From NCBI RefSeq assembly GCF_016093545.1, contig NZ_JADKYX010000029.1, forward strand, positions 1 through 64,000: a DNA stretch of 64,000 nt, read 5' to 3'. Of the stretch, positions 17,110 through 25,536 are shown piece after piece. The notes beneath the pieces are model-generated. The model made no database searches, was not told the origin of the DNA, and was given only the letters and a program-made list of their open reading frames with translations. The stretch's first letter is position 1. Each line of letters starts with the position of its first letter. The DNA is from Massilia rhizosphaerae. Its GTDB lineage: Bacteria > Pseudomonadota > Gammaproteobacteria > Burkholderiales > Burkholderiaceae_D. The position numbers and the translations under genes are program-made.

Positions 17110-17199
17110 GACGCTTCACCGTGCCCCGCTTTCGGCGGGCGGGACGGACATCTTGTCCTATCTGCAGCAAGGATGTGCTCGGCAGATGCTCGACAGGAC

Positions 17200-17228
17200 T
17201 TGCGACTTCGCAAACCCGTCGCTATAAT
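17200..17228 (+). promoter_or_regulatory. tRNA-Phe promoter
   Basis: TTGCGA (17200-17205) and a perfect TATAAT (17223-17228) are 17 bp apart. The predicted start, near 17235, is a few bases before the mature tRNA end at 17241. Confidence 0.75.
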
Positions 17229-17240
17229 CATGCCTCCTTT

Positions 17241-17316
17241 GGCCTGGTAGCTCAGTCGGTAGAGCAGAGGATTGAAAATCCTTGTGTCGGTGGTTCGATT
17301 CCGCCCCGGGCCACCA
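17241..17316 (+). tRNA. tRNA-Phe (GAA), copy 1
   Basis: 76 nt with an encoded CCA end. The acceptor stem GGCCTGG pairs with CCGGGCC (one G-U pair); the D arm CTCAGTCGGTAGAG, anticodon stem-loop GAGGA-TTGAAAA-TCCTT (anticodon GAA) and T arm with TTCGATTC all fold normally. It is identical over all 76 nt to the copy at 52682-52757. The accessory cassette of type VI secretion genes begins just downstream, and a 40-bp fragment of the same tRNA recurs at 20642-20681. Confidence 0.98.
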
Positions 17317-17336
17317 AAGAATTCATCAAGCGAAAA

Positions 17337-17363
17337 CGCCAACCCATGCCGGTTGGCGTTTTT
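17337..17363 (+). terminator. tRNA-Phe terminator, copy 1
   Basis: CGCCAACC (17337-17344) and GGTTGGCG (17351-17358) form an 8-bp stem with a 6-nt loop, followed by TTTTT. The stem arms are the same as those after the second tRNA-Phe (52773-52797). Confidence 0.9.
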
Positions 17364-17490
17364 GTTTTCAACGTTTTCCCTGTTCTCCCCCCAATTTATC
17401 CAGCCACATCCGCACCTTGCGGTGAGCCAATCCCTTCGCACGATGATAGGTCGACAATTGTCCCGCAATTGAACCCACCTTGGAGGAAAT

Positions 17491-17982
17491 ATGGCAGCGG
17501 ACTTCTACCTTCAGCTCGACGGGATCAAAGGCGAGTCGACTGATTCAAAGCATGCCGGCTGGACCGAATGCCTGTCGGTCAACTGGGACATCCAGCAACC
17601 GAACAGTGCCACTGCGTCGACCGGCGGCGGTCATACCGCTGAGCGGGCCGAGCTCAGCGAGATCAGCATCAGCAAACTGGTCGACCTGTCGTCACCGATA
17701 CTCGCTCAGACTTGCGCGTGTGGCAAGACGATCCCGAAGGCGAAGCTGGAGATGATGCGCGCTGACGGCAATGGAGAACCAATCAAGTATTTCGAGGTCG
17801 AGCTTGAGAATGTATTGATCGCCCACATTGCACCGGGTTTCACGGGTGGCGATATCGCTGCTGAAGGCCTGGGCTTGAAGTTTTCGAAGGTGAAGTGGAA
17901 GTACACCCAGCAGAAAATTGGAGGCGGGAGCAGCGGCAACACGGCCGGCGGCTGGGATCTGGCCACCAATCGGATCGCCTGA
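17491..17982 (+). CDS. hcp: Hcp-family type VI secretion tube protein (orphan)
   Basis: Hcp forms hexameric rings that stack as the inner tube of the type VI secretion system and can carry small effectors in the ring lumen. The 163-aa product has the family pattern: MAADFYLQLDGIKGES, then WTECLSVNWDIQQP, ERAELSEISISKLVD and the C-terminal FSKVKWKYTQQK, plus a short Gly/Ser extension. GGAGG precedes the start. Its stop overlaps the next start (TGATG), so it is coupled to the immunity and effector genes. No other T6SS structural gene lies in the window, so this is an orphan hcp that must work with a secretion system encoded elsewhere. Confidence 0.92.
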   Translation: MAADFYLQLDGIKGESTDSKHAGWTECLSVNWDIQQPNSATASTGGGHTAERAELSEISISKLVDLSSPILAQTCACGKTIPKAKLEMMRADGNGEPIKYFEVELENVLIAHIAPGFTGGDIAAEGLGLKFSKVKWKYTQQKIGGGSSGNTAGGWDLATNRIA

Positions 17983-18407
17983 TGCGGACCGCTCTGATGA
18001 TTCTGGTTACCGCAGTCCCGTTGCATGCCGCCGCGCAGCACGCAGACGTAACACCATGGATGACCGGGGAGCGATTGGTCAAACTGCTCGGGAACGTGGA
18101 TCCGGCCACGCTCCACTCAGCCCCCACGAGCCCCTTTCGCACTCGTGCGATAGCGGCGGAATATCGCGACCTCACGAACGGAGAATTCGTGCACGGCTAT
18201 ATACAAGCCGTACATGATGCGACTGAAGGCAAAGAATGGTGCTGGAGCGACAAGTATCAACCCCATCCTGACGAGTTGGAGGCGGATGCCAGGCAGGCCC
18301 TGCAACTAATGTCCGATACCCAGCTGAAGCGCAACGCAGCAGTTCTTATCGCAGAGGTCTGGCGCAATAAATGGCCGTGCCCGGCCACAAAACGGAGGGA
18401 TAGATGA
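17982..18407 (+). CDS. Rap1a/Tai-family immunity protein
   Basis: A 141-aa periplasmic protein with a signal peptide (MRTALMILVTAVPLHAAAQ). The mature part has the Rap1a/Tai layout: a polar start, a GEFVHGYIQAVHDA helix, a Cys in EWCW, and a C-terminal helix ending RNKWPCP that supplies the partner Cys. Family members bind and block peptidoglycan amidase effectors in the periplasm. It is coupled to hcp (TGATG) and to the amidase gene (ATGA), so immunity is made before effector. Which Tai class it belongs to is uncertain; the pairing with a Tae4-type enzyme suggests Tai4. Confidence 0.78.
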   Translation: MRTALMILVTAVPLHAAAQHADVTPWMTGERLVKLLGNVDPATLHSAPTSPFRTRAIAAEYRDLTNGEFVHGYIQAVHDATEGKEWCWSDKYQPHPDELEADARQALQLMSDTQLKRNAAVLIAEVWRNKWPCPATKRRDR

Positions 18408-18898
18408 AGCCGCCTTTCGCAGTCGTCAGGATGCACTTCCCCGACACGGACAGCGTCAGTCGTGAGGAGCTTTATCAATGGATCGGCTATCCCGAGAATA
18501 TCACTGACCCGGGCTTTTATAACACGTGCGCGATCCGCATGAGTCTCGCGCTGCTCGGCGCCGGCTTTCCGAATCCGGGCACTTATCCGATCAAGTCGGG
18601 GAAGTATCGAGGCCGCATGATCGAAACCGGGCAGCGGCGTCTGAGCAATTGGCTAGTCCGTCATCTCGGCGATCCCGAAAAATTCAAGAGCGGTTCAGAG
18701 GCCGAGCGAGCGATTAGGTCGCGCAAGGGAATTGTCTCGTTTTTCAGTATCTATGGAGATCAAAACCCTCAGGGACATATTGCCATCGTCGCGATAGATC
18801 GTTGGGGCACCTACGTTCGCTGTGGGAACGAGATCGACGGCACGGCTACCGGCTGCTATTGGTCCTCTCGGGAAGTCTGGTTCTGGCCACTCAAGTAG
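18404..18898 (+). CDS. Tae4-type type VI amidase effector
   Basis: A 164-aa peptidoglycan amidase expected to cut the D-Glu-mDAP bond of rival cell walls after delivery by a type VI apparatus. The NlpC/P60-like active site is visible: C42 in YNTCAIRMSLAL, H125 in QGHIAIVAI, and the C-terminal CGNEIDGTATGCYWSS with two Cys, followed by EVWFWPLK, as in Tae4 proteins. There is no signal peptide, as expected for a T6SS cargo. ATG overlaps the immunity gene stop by 4 bp. The three genes look less GC-rich than their neighbours, which suggests horizontal acquisition. Confidence 0.85.
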   Translation: MKPPFAVVRMHFPDTDSVSREELYQWIGYPENITDPGFYNTCAIRMSLALLGAGFPNPGTYPIKSGKYRGRMIETGQRRLSNWLVRHLGDPEKFKSGSEAERAIRSRKGIVSFFSIYGDQNPQGHIAIVAIDRWGTYVRCGNEIDGTATGCYWSSREVWFWPLK

Positions 18899-18980
18899 GC
18901 CAGCGGGGTGCCGCCTGACGGCGCGGCACGCGTGCTGGCGCTACCGGGCGAGCGACGGCTCGCTCCCACGGCGGAGCGCG

Positions 18981-19185
18981 CCCGTCGCCGAACGGCCTAC
19001 AACTTGCCGACGCCCGCCTCCGCCGGCACCGAGCCCGCGAGATTGCTCGTGCTCTCGACCGAGTAGCTGTAGTAACTGGCCGGCGTGGCCGACGGCGTCC
19101 CCGCCGGATTGCTTGCAGACGACCAGGGTGTGGTGGTGACGGTCACCAGCGAATTGGCGCTGTGCGCCGTCGCGCTCAGGTTCAC
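18981..19185 (-). pseudogene. Remnant of a pectate lyase gene (3' end only)
   Basis: On the minus strand 18997-19185 encodes the last ~62 residues of a pectate lyase nearly identical to the C-terminus of the intact protein at 23923-25458 (shared NLSATAHSANSLVTVTTTPW, with a few changes such as GNLASSVPAAAG to SNLAGSVPAEAG). DNA similarity extends from 18981 to 19185 against 23906-24111, then stops abruptly. No start, signal or catalytic region remains, so it cannot be functional. It shows that this locus was duplicated or recombined. Confidence 0.85.
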
Positions 19186-19274
19186 GGGTCGCTACCGGAT
19201 GCCGGATTCAAGCGTTTTTGATGCAAAGCAAGGAATTGCCTCATTGATCGCTTCTAGAATCCAGTATTTTGGCG

Positions 19275-20633
19275 ATGATCAACGCTCCTGAACTTCTTCT
19301 TCCCGCCGGATCGCTTGCAAAGATGCACGCAGCGTTCGATTTCGGTGCCGACGCCGTGTATGCCGGCCAGCCCCGCTATAGTCTGCGCGTGCGCAATAAC
19401 GACTTTTCAACGCATCAGGTCCTCCAGGCAGGCATCGACGGGGCGCATGCACGGGGCAAGAAGTTTTTTGTTGCCAGCAACATTTTCGCGCACAACGCCA
19501 AGTTGAAGACGTATCTGCGCGATATGGAGCCCGTGATCGCGATGCGGCCCGACGCACTGATCATGGCCGACCCGGGGCTGATCATGATGGTGCGCGACAA
19601 GTGGCCGGAGGTGCCGATCCACCTGTCGGTCCAGGCCAATGCGATCAACTGGGCGGACGTCAAATTCTGGCACCGGATCGGGCTGACGCGCGTCATCCTG
19701 TCGCGCGAACTGTCGCTGGATGAAATCGAGGAAATCCGCCAGCGCTGTCCGGAAATGGAACTGGAAGTGTTCGTGCACGGGGCATTGTGCATGGCGTACT
19801 CGGGCCGCTGCCTGCTGTCCGGCTACTTCAACCACCGGGATTCGAATCAGGGAACCTGCACCAATGCCTGCCGCTGGGACTACAAGGTCAAGAACGCTGC
19901 CGAAGACGCCAGCGGCGACCTGGCCCCGGCGCAAGTCATCGACCTGCAACTGCACCAGGCCCTGGCGCAGGCCGAGCGTCCCCTGTCGGCCCTGCACCAG
20001 CAGCCGCGCCACCCGCTGGCCGACCAGCCATACCTGATCGAGGAGGCCGAACGGCCGGGACAGCTGATGCCCATCCTGGAGGACGAGCACGGCACCTACA
20101 TCATGAACTCGATGGACTTGCGCGCGGTCGAGCATGTCGAGCGGCTGGTGAAAATCGGTGTCCATTCGCTCAAGGTCGAAGGCCGCACGAAGTCGCTGTA
20201 CTATGTGGCGCGGACGGCCCAGACCTACCGCCGCGCCATCGACGACGCGGTTGCCGGACGTCCTTTCGACCCCAGCCTGCTGCGCGCGCTGCAAGGACTG
20301 GCCAATCGCGGCTACACCGACGGCTTCTACCAGCGCCACCACACCCAGGCCCACCAGAACTACCTGCGCGGCGCCTCCGAAGCCGATCTCAGCCAATATG
20401 TGGGCGAGGTGCTGGCGATCGAAAACGGCTGGGCCAGGGTCGACGTGAAGAACCGGTTCGCGCGCGGCGACCGGATCGAGGTGGTGCACCCGAGCGGCAA
20501 CCGGGATATCACGCTCACCCGGATGTTGTCCGACGACGGCGCCGAGATCGACGTGGCCCCCGGCAGTGGCCATGTGGTGCGCATCGAACTGGATCCGGCG
20601 CTCGACCGCGCGCTGCTGGCGCGCTACCTGTAA
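19275..20633 (+). CDS. trhP: U32-family protein TrhP/YegQ (tRNA U34 hydroxylation)
   Basis: Members of this U32 'peptidase' group act in prephenate-dependent hydroxylation of U34 in tRNAs. The 452-aa protein begins MINAPELLLPAGSLAKMHAAFDFGADAVYAG, as in YegQ, and carries the U32 cysteine cluster (GALCMAYSGRCLLSG, then GTCTNACRW), which binds an iron-sulfur cluster. The C-terminal domain with NRFARGDRIEVVHP is also typical. ATG 19275 is preferred to an upstream TTG. No clear Shine-Dalgarno is seen; a TAGAAT at 19255-19260 could give a very short leader. It sits between the pel remnant and a tRNA-Phe fragment that starts 8 bp after its stop. Confidence 0.88.
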   Translation: MINAPELLLPAGSLAKMHAAFDFGADAVYAGQPRYSLRVRNNDFSTHQVLQAGIDGAHARGKKFFVASNIFAHNAKLKTYLRDMEPVIAMRPDALIMADPGLIMMVRDKWPEVPIHLSVQANAINWADVKFWHRIGLTRVILSRELSLDEIEEIRQRCPEMELEVFVHGALCMAYSGRCLLSGYFNHRDSNQGTCTNACRWDYKVKNAAEDASGDLAPAQVIDLQLHQALAQAERPLSALHQQPRHPLADQPYLIEEAERPGQLMPILEDEHGTYIMNSMDLRAVEHVERLVKIGVHSLKVEGRTKSLYYVARTAQTYRRAIDDAVAGRPFDPSLLRALQGLANRGYTDGFYQRHHTQAHQNYLRGASEADLSQYVGEVLAIENGWARVDVKNRFARGDRIEVVHPSGNRDITLTRMLSDDGAEIDVAPGSGHVVRIELDPALDRALLARYL

Positions 20634-20641
20634 CAGCCCGG

Positions 20642-20681
20642 GGATTGAAAATCCTTGTGCCGGTGGTACGATTCCGCCCCG
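20642..20681 (+). pseudogene. tRNA-Phe fragment (anticodon arm to T arm)
   Basis: These 40 bases match 17269-17308 of tRNA-Phe copy 1 at 38 positions, covering the anticodon loop with GAA, variable loop and most of the T arm; the 5' half and the acceptor 3' strand are missing. One change falls in the T loop (TTCG to TACG), so it could not be a working tRNA. It lies in the same orientation as the complete gene, 3.3 kb away, and fills the gap between the trhP and ABC ATPase stop codons. This fits an old attachment-site duplication. Confidence 0.85.
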
Positions 20682-21395
20682 CTATCCCCGCGCCGTATCG
20701 CTCTCGATGTTGCCGTCCACTAAGGTGAGCGTGCGGTCGCACTGCTCGGACAGGCGGGGGTCGTGCGTGACCAGCAGCACCGCGCAGCCAAACTCCTGGT
20801 TAAATTTGCGAAACAACTGAAAGACTTCGACGGCGGATCGGGTGTCGAGATTGCCGGTGGGTTCGTCGGCCAGCAACAGCGCCGGGCGGGTGACCAGCGC
20901 GCGCGCCACGGCCACGCGCTGCTGTTGGCCGCCGGACAGCTGGTCGGGCTTGCGCTGGTCCATGCCCTCCAGGCCGACCTGGGCAAGCAGGGTACGGGCG
21001 CGTTCGACCTGTTCCCGAGTCGGTTTTCCGGTGGCCACCATGAGCGGCATGAGCACGTTCTCGAGCGCGGTGAAGGCCTGGATCAAATGATGGAACTGGA
21101 ATACGAAGCCGATGGCGCTGCCGCGTAACGCAGTGCGCCGGGCATCGTCCATTTCCCGGGTCGGCTCGCCGAGCAGGACCAGCTCGCCCGCCGTGGGCCG
21201 GTCCAGCAGGCCGATCAGATTCAGCAGCGTGCTCTTGCCCGAACCCGATGCGCCCACCAGCGCGGCGAAGTCGCGCCGCTGCAGGCGCAGGTCGAGGCCG
21301 TGCAGCACTTCCACTTCGGTCGGTTTGCCGACGTTGTAGCTTTTGCGCAGGCCCTCCAGCCGCATCACCTCCTCGCGGGCGTCGTGCTCAGACAT
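20682..21395 (-). CDS. ABC transporter ATPase (MacB/LolD type)
   Basis: A 237-aa ATP-binding subunit of the type VII ABC (MacB/LolCDE-like) group: Walker A GASGSGKST, a Q-loop in FVFQFHHLIQAFTALENVLMP, signature LSGGQQQRVAVARAL, Walker B ALLLADEPTGNLD and H-loop VTHDP. The spacing and the TGNLDT sequence are typical of this group. The start at 21395 overlaps the permease stop by 8 bp. It works with the permease and membrane-fusion protein encoded just upstream; the cargo is unknown. Confidence 0.9.
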   Translation of the reverse strand: MSEHDAREEVMRLEGLRKSYNVGKPTEVEVLHGLDLRLQRRDFAALVGASGSGKSTLLNLIGLLDRPTAGELVLLGEPTREMDDARRTALRGSAIGFVFQFHHLIQAFTALENVLMPLMVATGKPTREQVERARTLLAQVGLEGMDQRKPDQLSGGQQQRVAVARALVTRPALLLADEPTGNLDTRSAVEVFQLFRKFNQEFGCAVLLVTHDPRLSEQCDRTLTLVDGNIESDTARG

Positions 21396-22590
21396 GGCGT
21401 ATCGCCTCCACCGGATCGAGCGAAGCGGCACGGCGCGCCGGCACGGCTGCCGCCAGGGTGCCGGTGACCGTTGCCAGCGCGGTCGCGGCCACCGGCAGCC
21501 ATGGATCGACCGGAATGTAGAACAGCTTGGGGCCGAACGTATTGAAAACGCCCACGAGGCCATATCCCGCCGCCGCACCGAACAGCGAACCGGTGAGGCC
21601 AAATAGTCCCCCCTGGAGCAGGAAGACACCCAGCATCTGTTCGCGCGTGGTGCCCATCGCGCGCAGGATGCCGATTTCGCGGGTTCGCTGGACCACGCTG
21701 ACCGACAGCACGCTGGCAATGCCCAGCGCCACGCTCAACGCCACGAACACGCTGATCATCCGCGTCGAGATGCTCTGGGAGCGCAAGGCGTTCACCAGTT
21801 GGCTGTTGGTTTCCATCCAGCTTTCCGCCTTCAGGCCCGTGAGACGGGCGATGCGCAGGGCAATGGCTTGCGCGTCGAAAATGTCGTCCACCGTCACGTC
21901 GATATTCGTCGCCGCGCCGGGCAGGTTGAGCAGGGACTGCGCCTGTTTCATGTCCAGGTACACATAGCGTGCGTCCAGCTCGCGCACGCCCAGCTCGAAG
22001 ATGCCGGCCACGTTGACCACGCTCTCTCGTCCCTGCCCGCCGTCCAGGCGCAGCTTGTCGCCCACGCGCATGCCGAGGTCGGTCGCCAGCTGCTTGCCGA
22101 TCACGGCGTCGCCGGCGCCGATGCGAAACACGCCGGCGACCATGTCGTCCTTGACCGGAATGATGCGCAGATAGCGCTGCGGGTCGATGCCGATCAGCGC
22201 CACCGACACGAGCGCCGTGCCGCGCCGCGCGAACGCCGGTCCCGAGATCGACGGCGACACGGCCGTGATTCGCGGCATCGTGTCGAGCACGTCGCGCACC
22301 TGCTGCCAGTTGTTGATCGACCGCAGGCGCTGGGCGCGCTTGCTCTCGAGCAGCAGCTGCGCGGTCCCCGGCGCCGGCCGCACGATGCGGTTGTACTCTT
22401 CGGGAGGCTGTACCTTGATATGGGCCTGGGTGCCCAGGGTGCGGTTGATGATATTGCCCTGCAGTCCGGTAATCAGCGCGGTGAGGAAGACGATCACCGC
22501 GACGCCCACGGCGATGCCGACCAGGATCAAGGCACTCTGCGCCTTGCCTTCCCGCAGGAACCTGGTAGCGATAGTCCACTCGATCCACAT
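21388..22590 (-). CDS. ABC transporter permease (FtsX/MacB type)
   Basis: A 400-aa permease with one N-terminal membrane helix (QSALILVGIAVGVAVIVFLTAL), a large periplasmic MacB-PCD-like domain (about residues 40-260), and three C-terminal helices (from ISVFVALSVALGIASVLSVSVV), with the FtsX signature RTREIGILRAMGTTREQML. The start lies 4 bp after the adaptor stop. Together with the adaptor and ATPase it forms a MacAB-like export or extraction system. No outer-membrane partner is encoded here. Confidence 0.9.
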   Translation of the reverse strand: MWIEWTIATRFLREGKAQSALILVGIAVGVAVIVFLTALITGLQGNIINRTLGTQAHIKVQPPEEYNRIVRPAPGTAQLLLESKRAQRLRSINNWQQVRDVLDTMPRITAVSPSISGPAFARRGTALVSVALIGIDPQRYLRIIPVKDDMVAGVFRIGAGDAVIGKQLATDLGMRVGDKLRLDGGQGRESVVNVAGIFELGVRELDARYVYLDMKQAQSLLNLPGAATNIDVTVDDIFDAQAIALRIARLTGLKAESWMETNSQLVNALRSQSISTRMISVFVALSVALGIASVLSVSVVQRTREIGILRAMGTTREQMLGVFLLQGGLFGLTGSLFGAAAGYGLVGVFNTFGPKLFYIPVDPWLPVAATALATVTGTLAAAVPARRAASLDPVEAIRHV

Positions 22591-22594
22591 GGCA

Positions 22595-23815
22595 TCAGTC
22601 GAACCTGGCCGGGAGTTCTTTGCGCGTGGCGGCCGCGTCGGTCGATGCGATCGCGGCGGCGGGCACGACGCGCACGCGGTCCCCCGGTTTCAGCGTGGCC
22701 GGCGCCTCGACGAGGACGCGATCTCCCTGCCGCAATCCGGCCGTCACTTCCGTCCGGGTCAGGCCGCGCAAGCCGAGCTGTACCTGGCGACGTTCGGCGC
22801 GGCCAGCGACGACCAGCCACACTGTCGCACGGTTGCCGTCGACCGCACCCAGCGCGTCGTTGGGCACGACGATGGCGTGGTCGCGCCGGCCTGTTTCCAC
22901 GTTCACGGAAACGGTCATGTCCTGGCGCAGGAAGCCGGGGACCGGATTCACCGCGAGGCGCACGTCGACCGTGCCGCGCTGCGGATCGACGCTGGGGGCG
23001 ATGAAGCTGACCTTGGCGCGGAACGGACTCCCCGGGTAGGCGTCGGCAATGCACACGGCCGGCTGGCCGATGGCGAGCACTTCCAGGTTTTTTTCGTCCA
23101 GCGGCACCAGGACCTCGGTGTCGCCGCTGCGGGCGATTTCGAACAGGACCCGCCCGGGCTGCACCAGGTCGCCCGGCTCCGCGTTGCGGGTCAACACGGT
23201 GCCGGCGACTTCGGCGCGGATCGTCGTTTTGGCCAGCAGGGCTTTGGCGCTGGCCACGCGGGCGCGCGCCGCGGTCTCGCCGGGATTGCCGGGCACGAGC
23301 GAACGGACGGTCAGTTGCGCCTGCTCGACTGCGGTGCGGGCGACGATCTCCGCCTGCACCGCCTGTTCCATCGCTTCGCGTGTGATCATCTGCTGTTGGA
23401 AAAGCTCGCGCCGGCGCCTGGTTTCGCGGCTGGCCTGCGCCAGCCTCGCCTCTGCCTCGCGTAGGCTGGCCTGCGCCTGTGGCCGGGTCGATTGCTGCAA
23501 CTGGGCCAGCGCGGCTTGCGCCTCGCGCAGCGATGCCTCGAGGTCGTCCGCTCGAAGCACCGCCAGCACGTCGCCGGGCTGCACCTTGTCGCCCTCCCGT
23601 ACGCGCCGTTCGACCACCACCCCGGTCACCGGGCTGCCGACCTGCGCACGGGACAAGGCCGCCACGCGCCCGGTCGCCACGACGGTCTGCACCAGCGGCT
23701 GCACCTGCACTTCGTAACCGGCCAGCGCCGGCCCTCGCATATGCTGCACCAGGATCCATGCCAGGACGCCAATGGCAAGACCGGCGACGGTGACGAAGAT
23801 GAGCTTGCGTTTCAT
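22595..23815 (-). CDS. HlyD/MacA-type membrane-fusion protein
   Basis: A 406-aa periplasmic adaptor: N-terminal anchor (MKRKLIFVTVAGLAIGVLAW), a split biotinyl-lipoyl domain (VVERRVREGDKVQPGDVLAVL, then AEVAGTVLTRNAEPGDLVQPG), a long helical hairpin rich in Ala/Gln/Glu (residues ~90-180), and C-terminal beta-barrel and membrane-proximal domains. First gene of the three-gene transporter operon. The hairpin would dock on a TolC-type channel encoded elsewhere. Confidence 0.88.
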   Translation of the reverse strand: MKRKLIFVTVAGLAIGVLAWILVQHMRGPALAGYEVQVQPLVQTVVATGRVAALSRAQVGSPVTGVVVERRVREGDKVQPGDVLAVLRADDLEASLREAQAALAQLQQSTRPQAQASLREAEARLAQASRETRRRRELFQQQMITREAMEQAVQAEIVARTAVEQAQLTVRSLVPGNPGETAARARVASAKALLAKTTIRAEVAGTVLTRNAEPGDLVQPGRVLFEIARSGDTEVLVPLDEKNLEVLAIGQPAVCIADAYPGSPFRAKVSFIAPSVDPQRGTVDVRLAVNPVPGFLRQDMTVSVNVETGRRDHAIVVPNDALGAVDGNRATVWLVVAGRAERRQVQLGLRGLTRTEVTAGLRQGDRVLVEAPATLKPGDRVRVVPAAAIASTDAAATRKELPARFD

Positions 23816-23922
23816 TGCGCGAGTGGGCTGTGCTTGGAAACGGTATGTTAGCTCATTGCTCCGTGTCAGCAGGTGGAGCGGCTTCTTGGCCGCTGCAACA
23901 TGGCACCCGTCGCCGAACCGGC

Positions 23923-25458
23923 CTACAACTTGCCGACGCCAGCCGCCGCCGGTACCGAACTCGCGAGATTGCCCGTGCTCTCGACCGAGTAGCTGTAGTA
24001 GCTGGCCGGCGTGGCCGACGGCGTCCCCGCCGGATTGCTGGCCGACGACCAGGGCGTGGTCGTGACGGTCACCAGCGAATTGGCGCTGTGCGCCGTCGCG
24101 CTCAGGTTCACCGGCGCGCCGTTGAGCAGGTTGCCGCTGTCGAAGATATACGGCGAGCAGCGCGCCGTGCTCATGCCCGACAGGGCCGCGCACTTGGTCA
24201 GCGCACTGCCGGACGAGACCGACGCGCCGATCGTGTCGCTGGCCGTCGCGCCGCCGCTGATGTTGAAGACGTTGTTTTCGACATACAGTTTCGAGCCCTG
24301 CCCCGACGTGAGGCCCACCATCCAGTTGTACAGCGTCACGCTGTTACTGCCGGCGAAATAATTGTTGTACACGTGGACCATGCCGTAGCGCACACGCGGC
24401 TTGCGCTGCACGAGGTTCTGGAAGTAATTGTGGTGGAACGTGGTTTTCAGCACGCCCGGATTTTCCGCCGTCAGGCTGGCCGTGTCCGTGCCCCCCATCA
24501 GCATGGACTTGTCGTGATCGTGCAGGTGGTTGTACGACACGGTGACCAGGTTCGCCGACTTGGTAATGTCGAGCAGGCCGTCGTGGTGCTGGACGTGGTA
24601 GAGGTCGCCATCATACGGCGCGGCCCACACGGACGGGAACTGGTCGTCGGTGCGCGCGCCGTCGGAGAACGTGCAGTGATCGATCCAGACGTGCGTCGCG
24701 TACTGGATCGACACGGTGTCGTAGTTCGAGTTCCAGCGCCCGCCGGAATCGGTCGGGTCCCACGCGGGGAAGAAGTCGAACGCGTCTTCGAACGCGACGT
24801 TGCGGATCACGACGTTGTCGACCGGCGCGCTCGAACTGCCGCTGATCATGAGCGTGCCGTGGATGATCCTGGCGGTCGACCCGTTGCCGATGATCGAGGT
24901 GTTCGACGGCACGGTCAGCACGACGGTTTTCTTCATCTGGTTGCTGGCGCAAGCGCGCGCCGCCTCGACCGGATCCGACGACGGCGGCACCTTCGAATAA
25001 GGCGGCTTGTAGGCGGCCAGGTAATCTTTCCAGATCTGGTCGAAGCTCGTGTATCCATAGCTCGCGCACGTGCTGCTGGCCGCGTTGGCATAGGTCACAT
25101 AATTATTGGCCGTCAGCTCGGTGCCGGCCGCGTTCTGGTTCAGGCTGATGGTGCCCGAGATGTAGATGATCTTCTTGCTTTTGTCGAGCGTGCCGCTGAA
25201 CGAACCGTTGGACTTGATGGTGGCGGTGTTGCCGTATAACGCCTGGATCAGGCCCGCGCGCGTCGAGACCGTATAAATCTTGGTCGACGACGCGCCGTTG
25301 CCGCCCGTGGTGCCGGTCCCGCCCAGGTTGTTCGTGCCGGTGGCCGCCCAGCCGTTCGCGCCGAGCGAGGAAATTTGCGCACCGGCGCCCGCGCTGACGC
25401 CGGCCATCAGGACGCCGACGCAGAGTGCCTGCCATGACTGCTTTTTGGAAATCGTCAT
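23923..25458 (-). CDS. Secreted pectate lyase (PL1 family)
   Basis: Cleaves polygalacturonate by Ca2+-dependent beta-elimination. The 511-aa protein has a signal peptide (MTISKKQSWQALCVGVLMAG...AGA), then a parallel beta-helix with the PL1 landmarks: THVWIDHCTF near residue 260, a Ca-binding HDGLLDITKSANLVTVSYNH stretch, and the catalytic Arg motif RKPRVRYGMVHVYNN near residue 350. The Ser/Ala-rich C-terminus is duplicated in the remnant at 18981-19185. GGAGAAG precedes the start. Two TTGGTC-type operator-like sites lie 79 and 132 bp upstream. Confidence 0.92.
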   Translation of the reverse strand: MTISKKQSWQALCVGVLMAGVSAGAGAQISSLGANGWAATGTNNLGGTGTTGGNGASSTKIYTVSTRAGLIQALYGNTATIKSNGSFSGTLDKSKKIIYISGTISLNQNAAGTELTANNYVTYANAASSTCASYGYTSFDQIWKDYLAAYKPPYSKVPPSSDPVEAARACASNQMKKTVVLTVPSNTSIIGNGSTARIIHGTLMISGSSSAPVDNVVIRNVAFEDAFDFFPAWDPTDSGGRWNSNYDTVSIQYATHVWIDHCTFSDGARTDDQFPSVWAAPYDGDLYHVQHHDGLLDITKSANLVTVSYNHLHDHDKSMLMGGTDTASLTAENPGVLKTTFHHNYFQNLVQRKPRVRYGMVHVYNNYFAGSNSVTLYNWMVGLTSGQGSKLYVENNVFNISGGATASDTIGASVSSGSALTKCAALSGMSTARCSPYIFDSGNLLNGAPVNLSATAHSANSLVTVTTTPWSSASNPAGTPSATPASYYSYSVESTGNLASSVPAAAGVGKL

Positions 25459-25536
25459 TTCTTCTCCAGTAGATTGGTGAAATTTCAGATGTACCCAAGC
25501 ACAGCTTCACAGCGCTTCCACGGCCGCAGCCCGATA

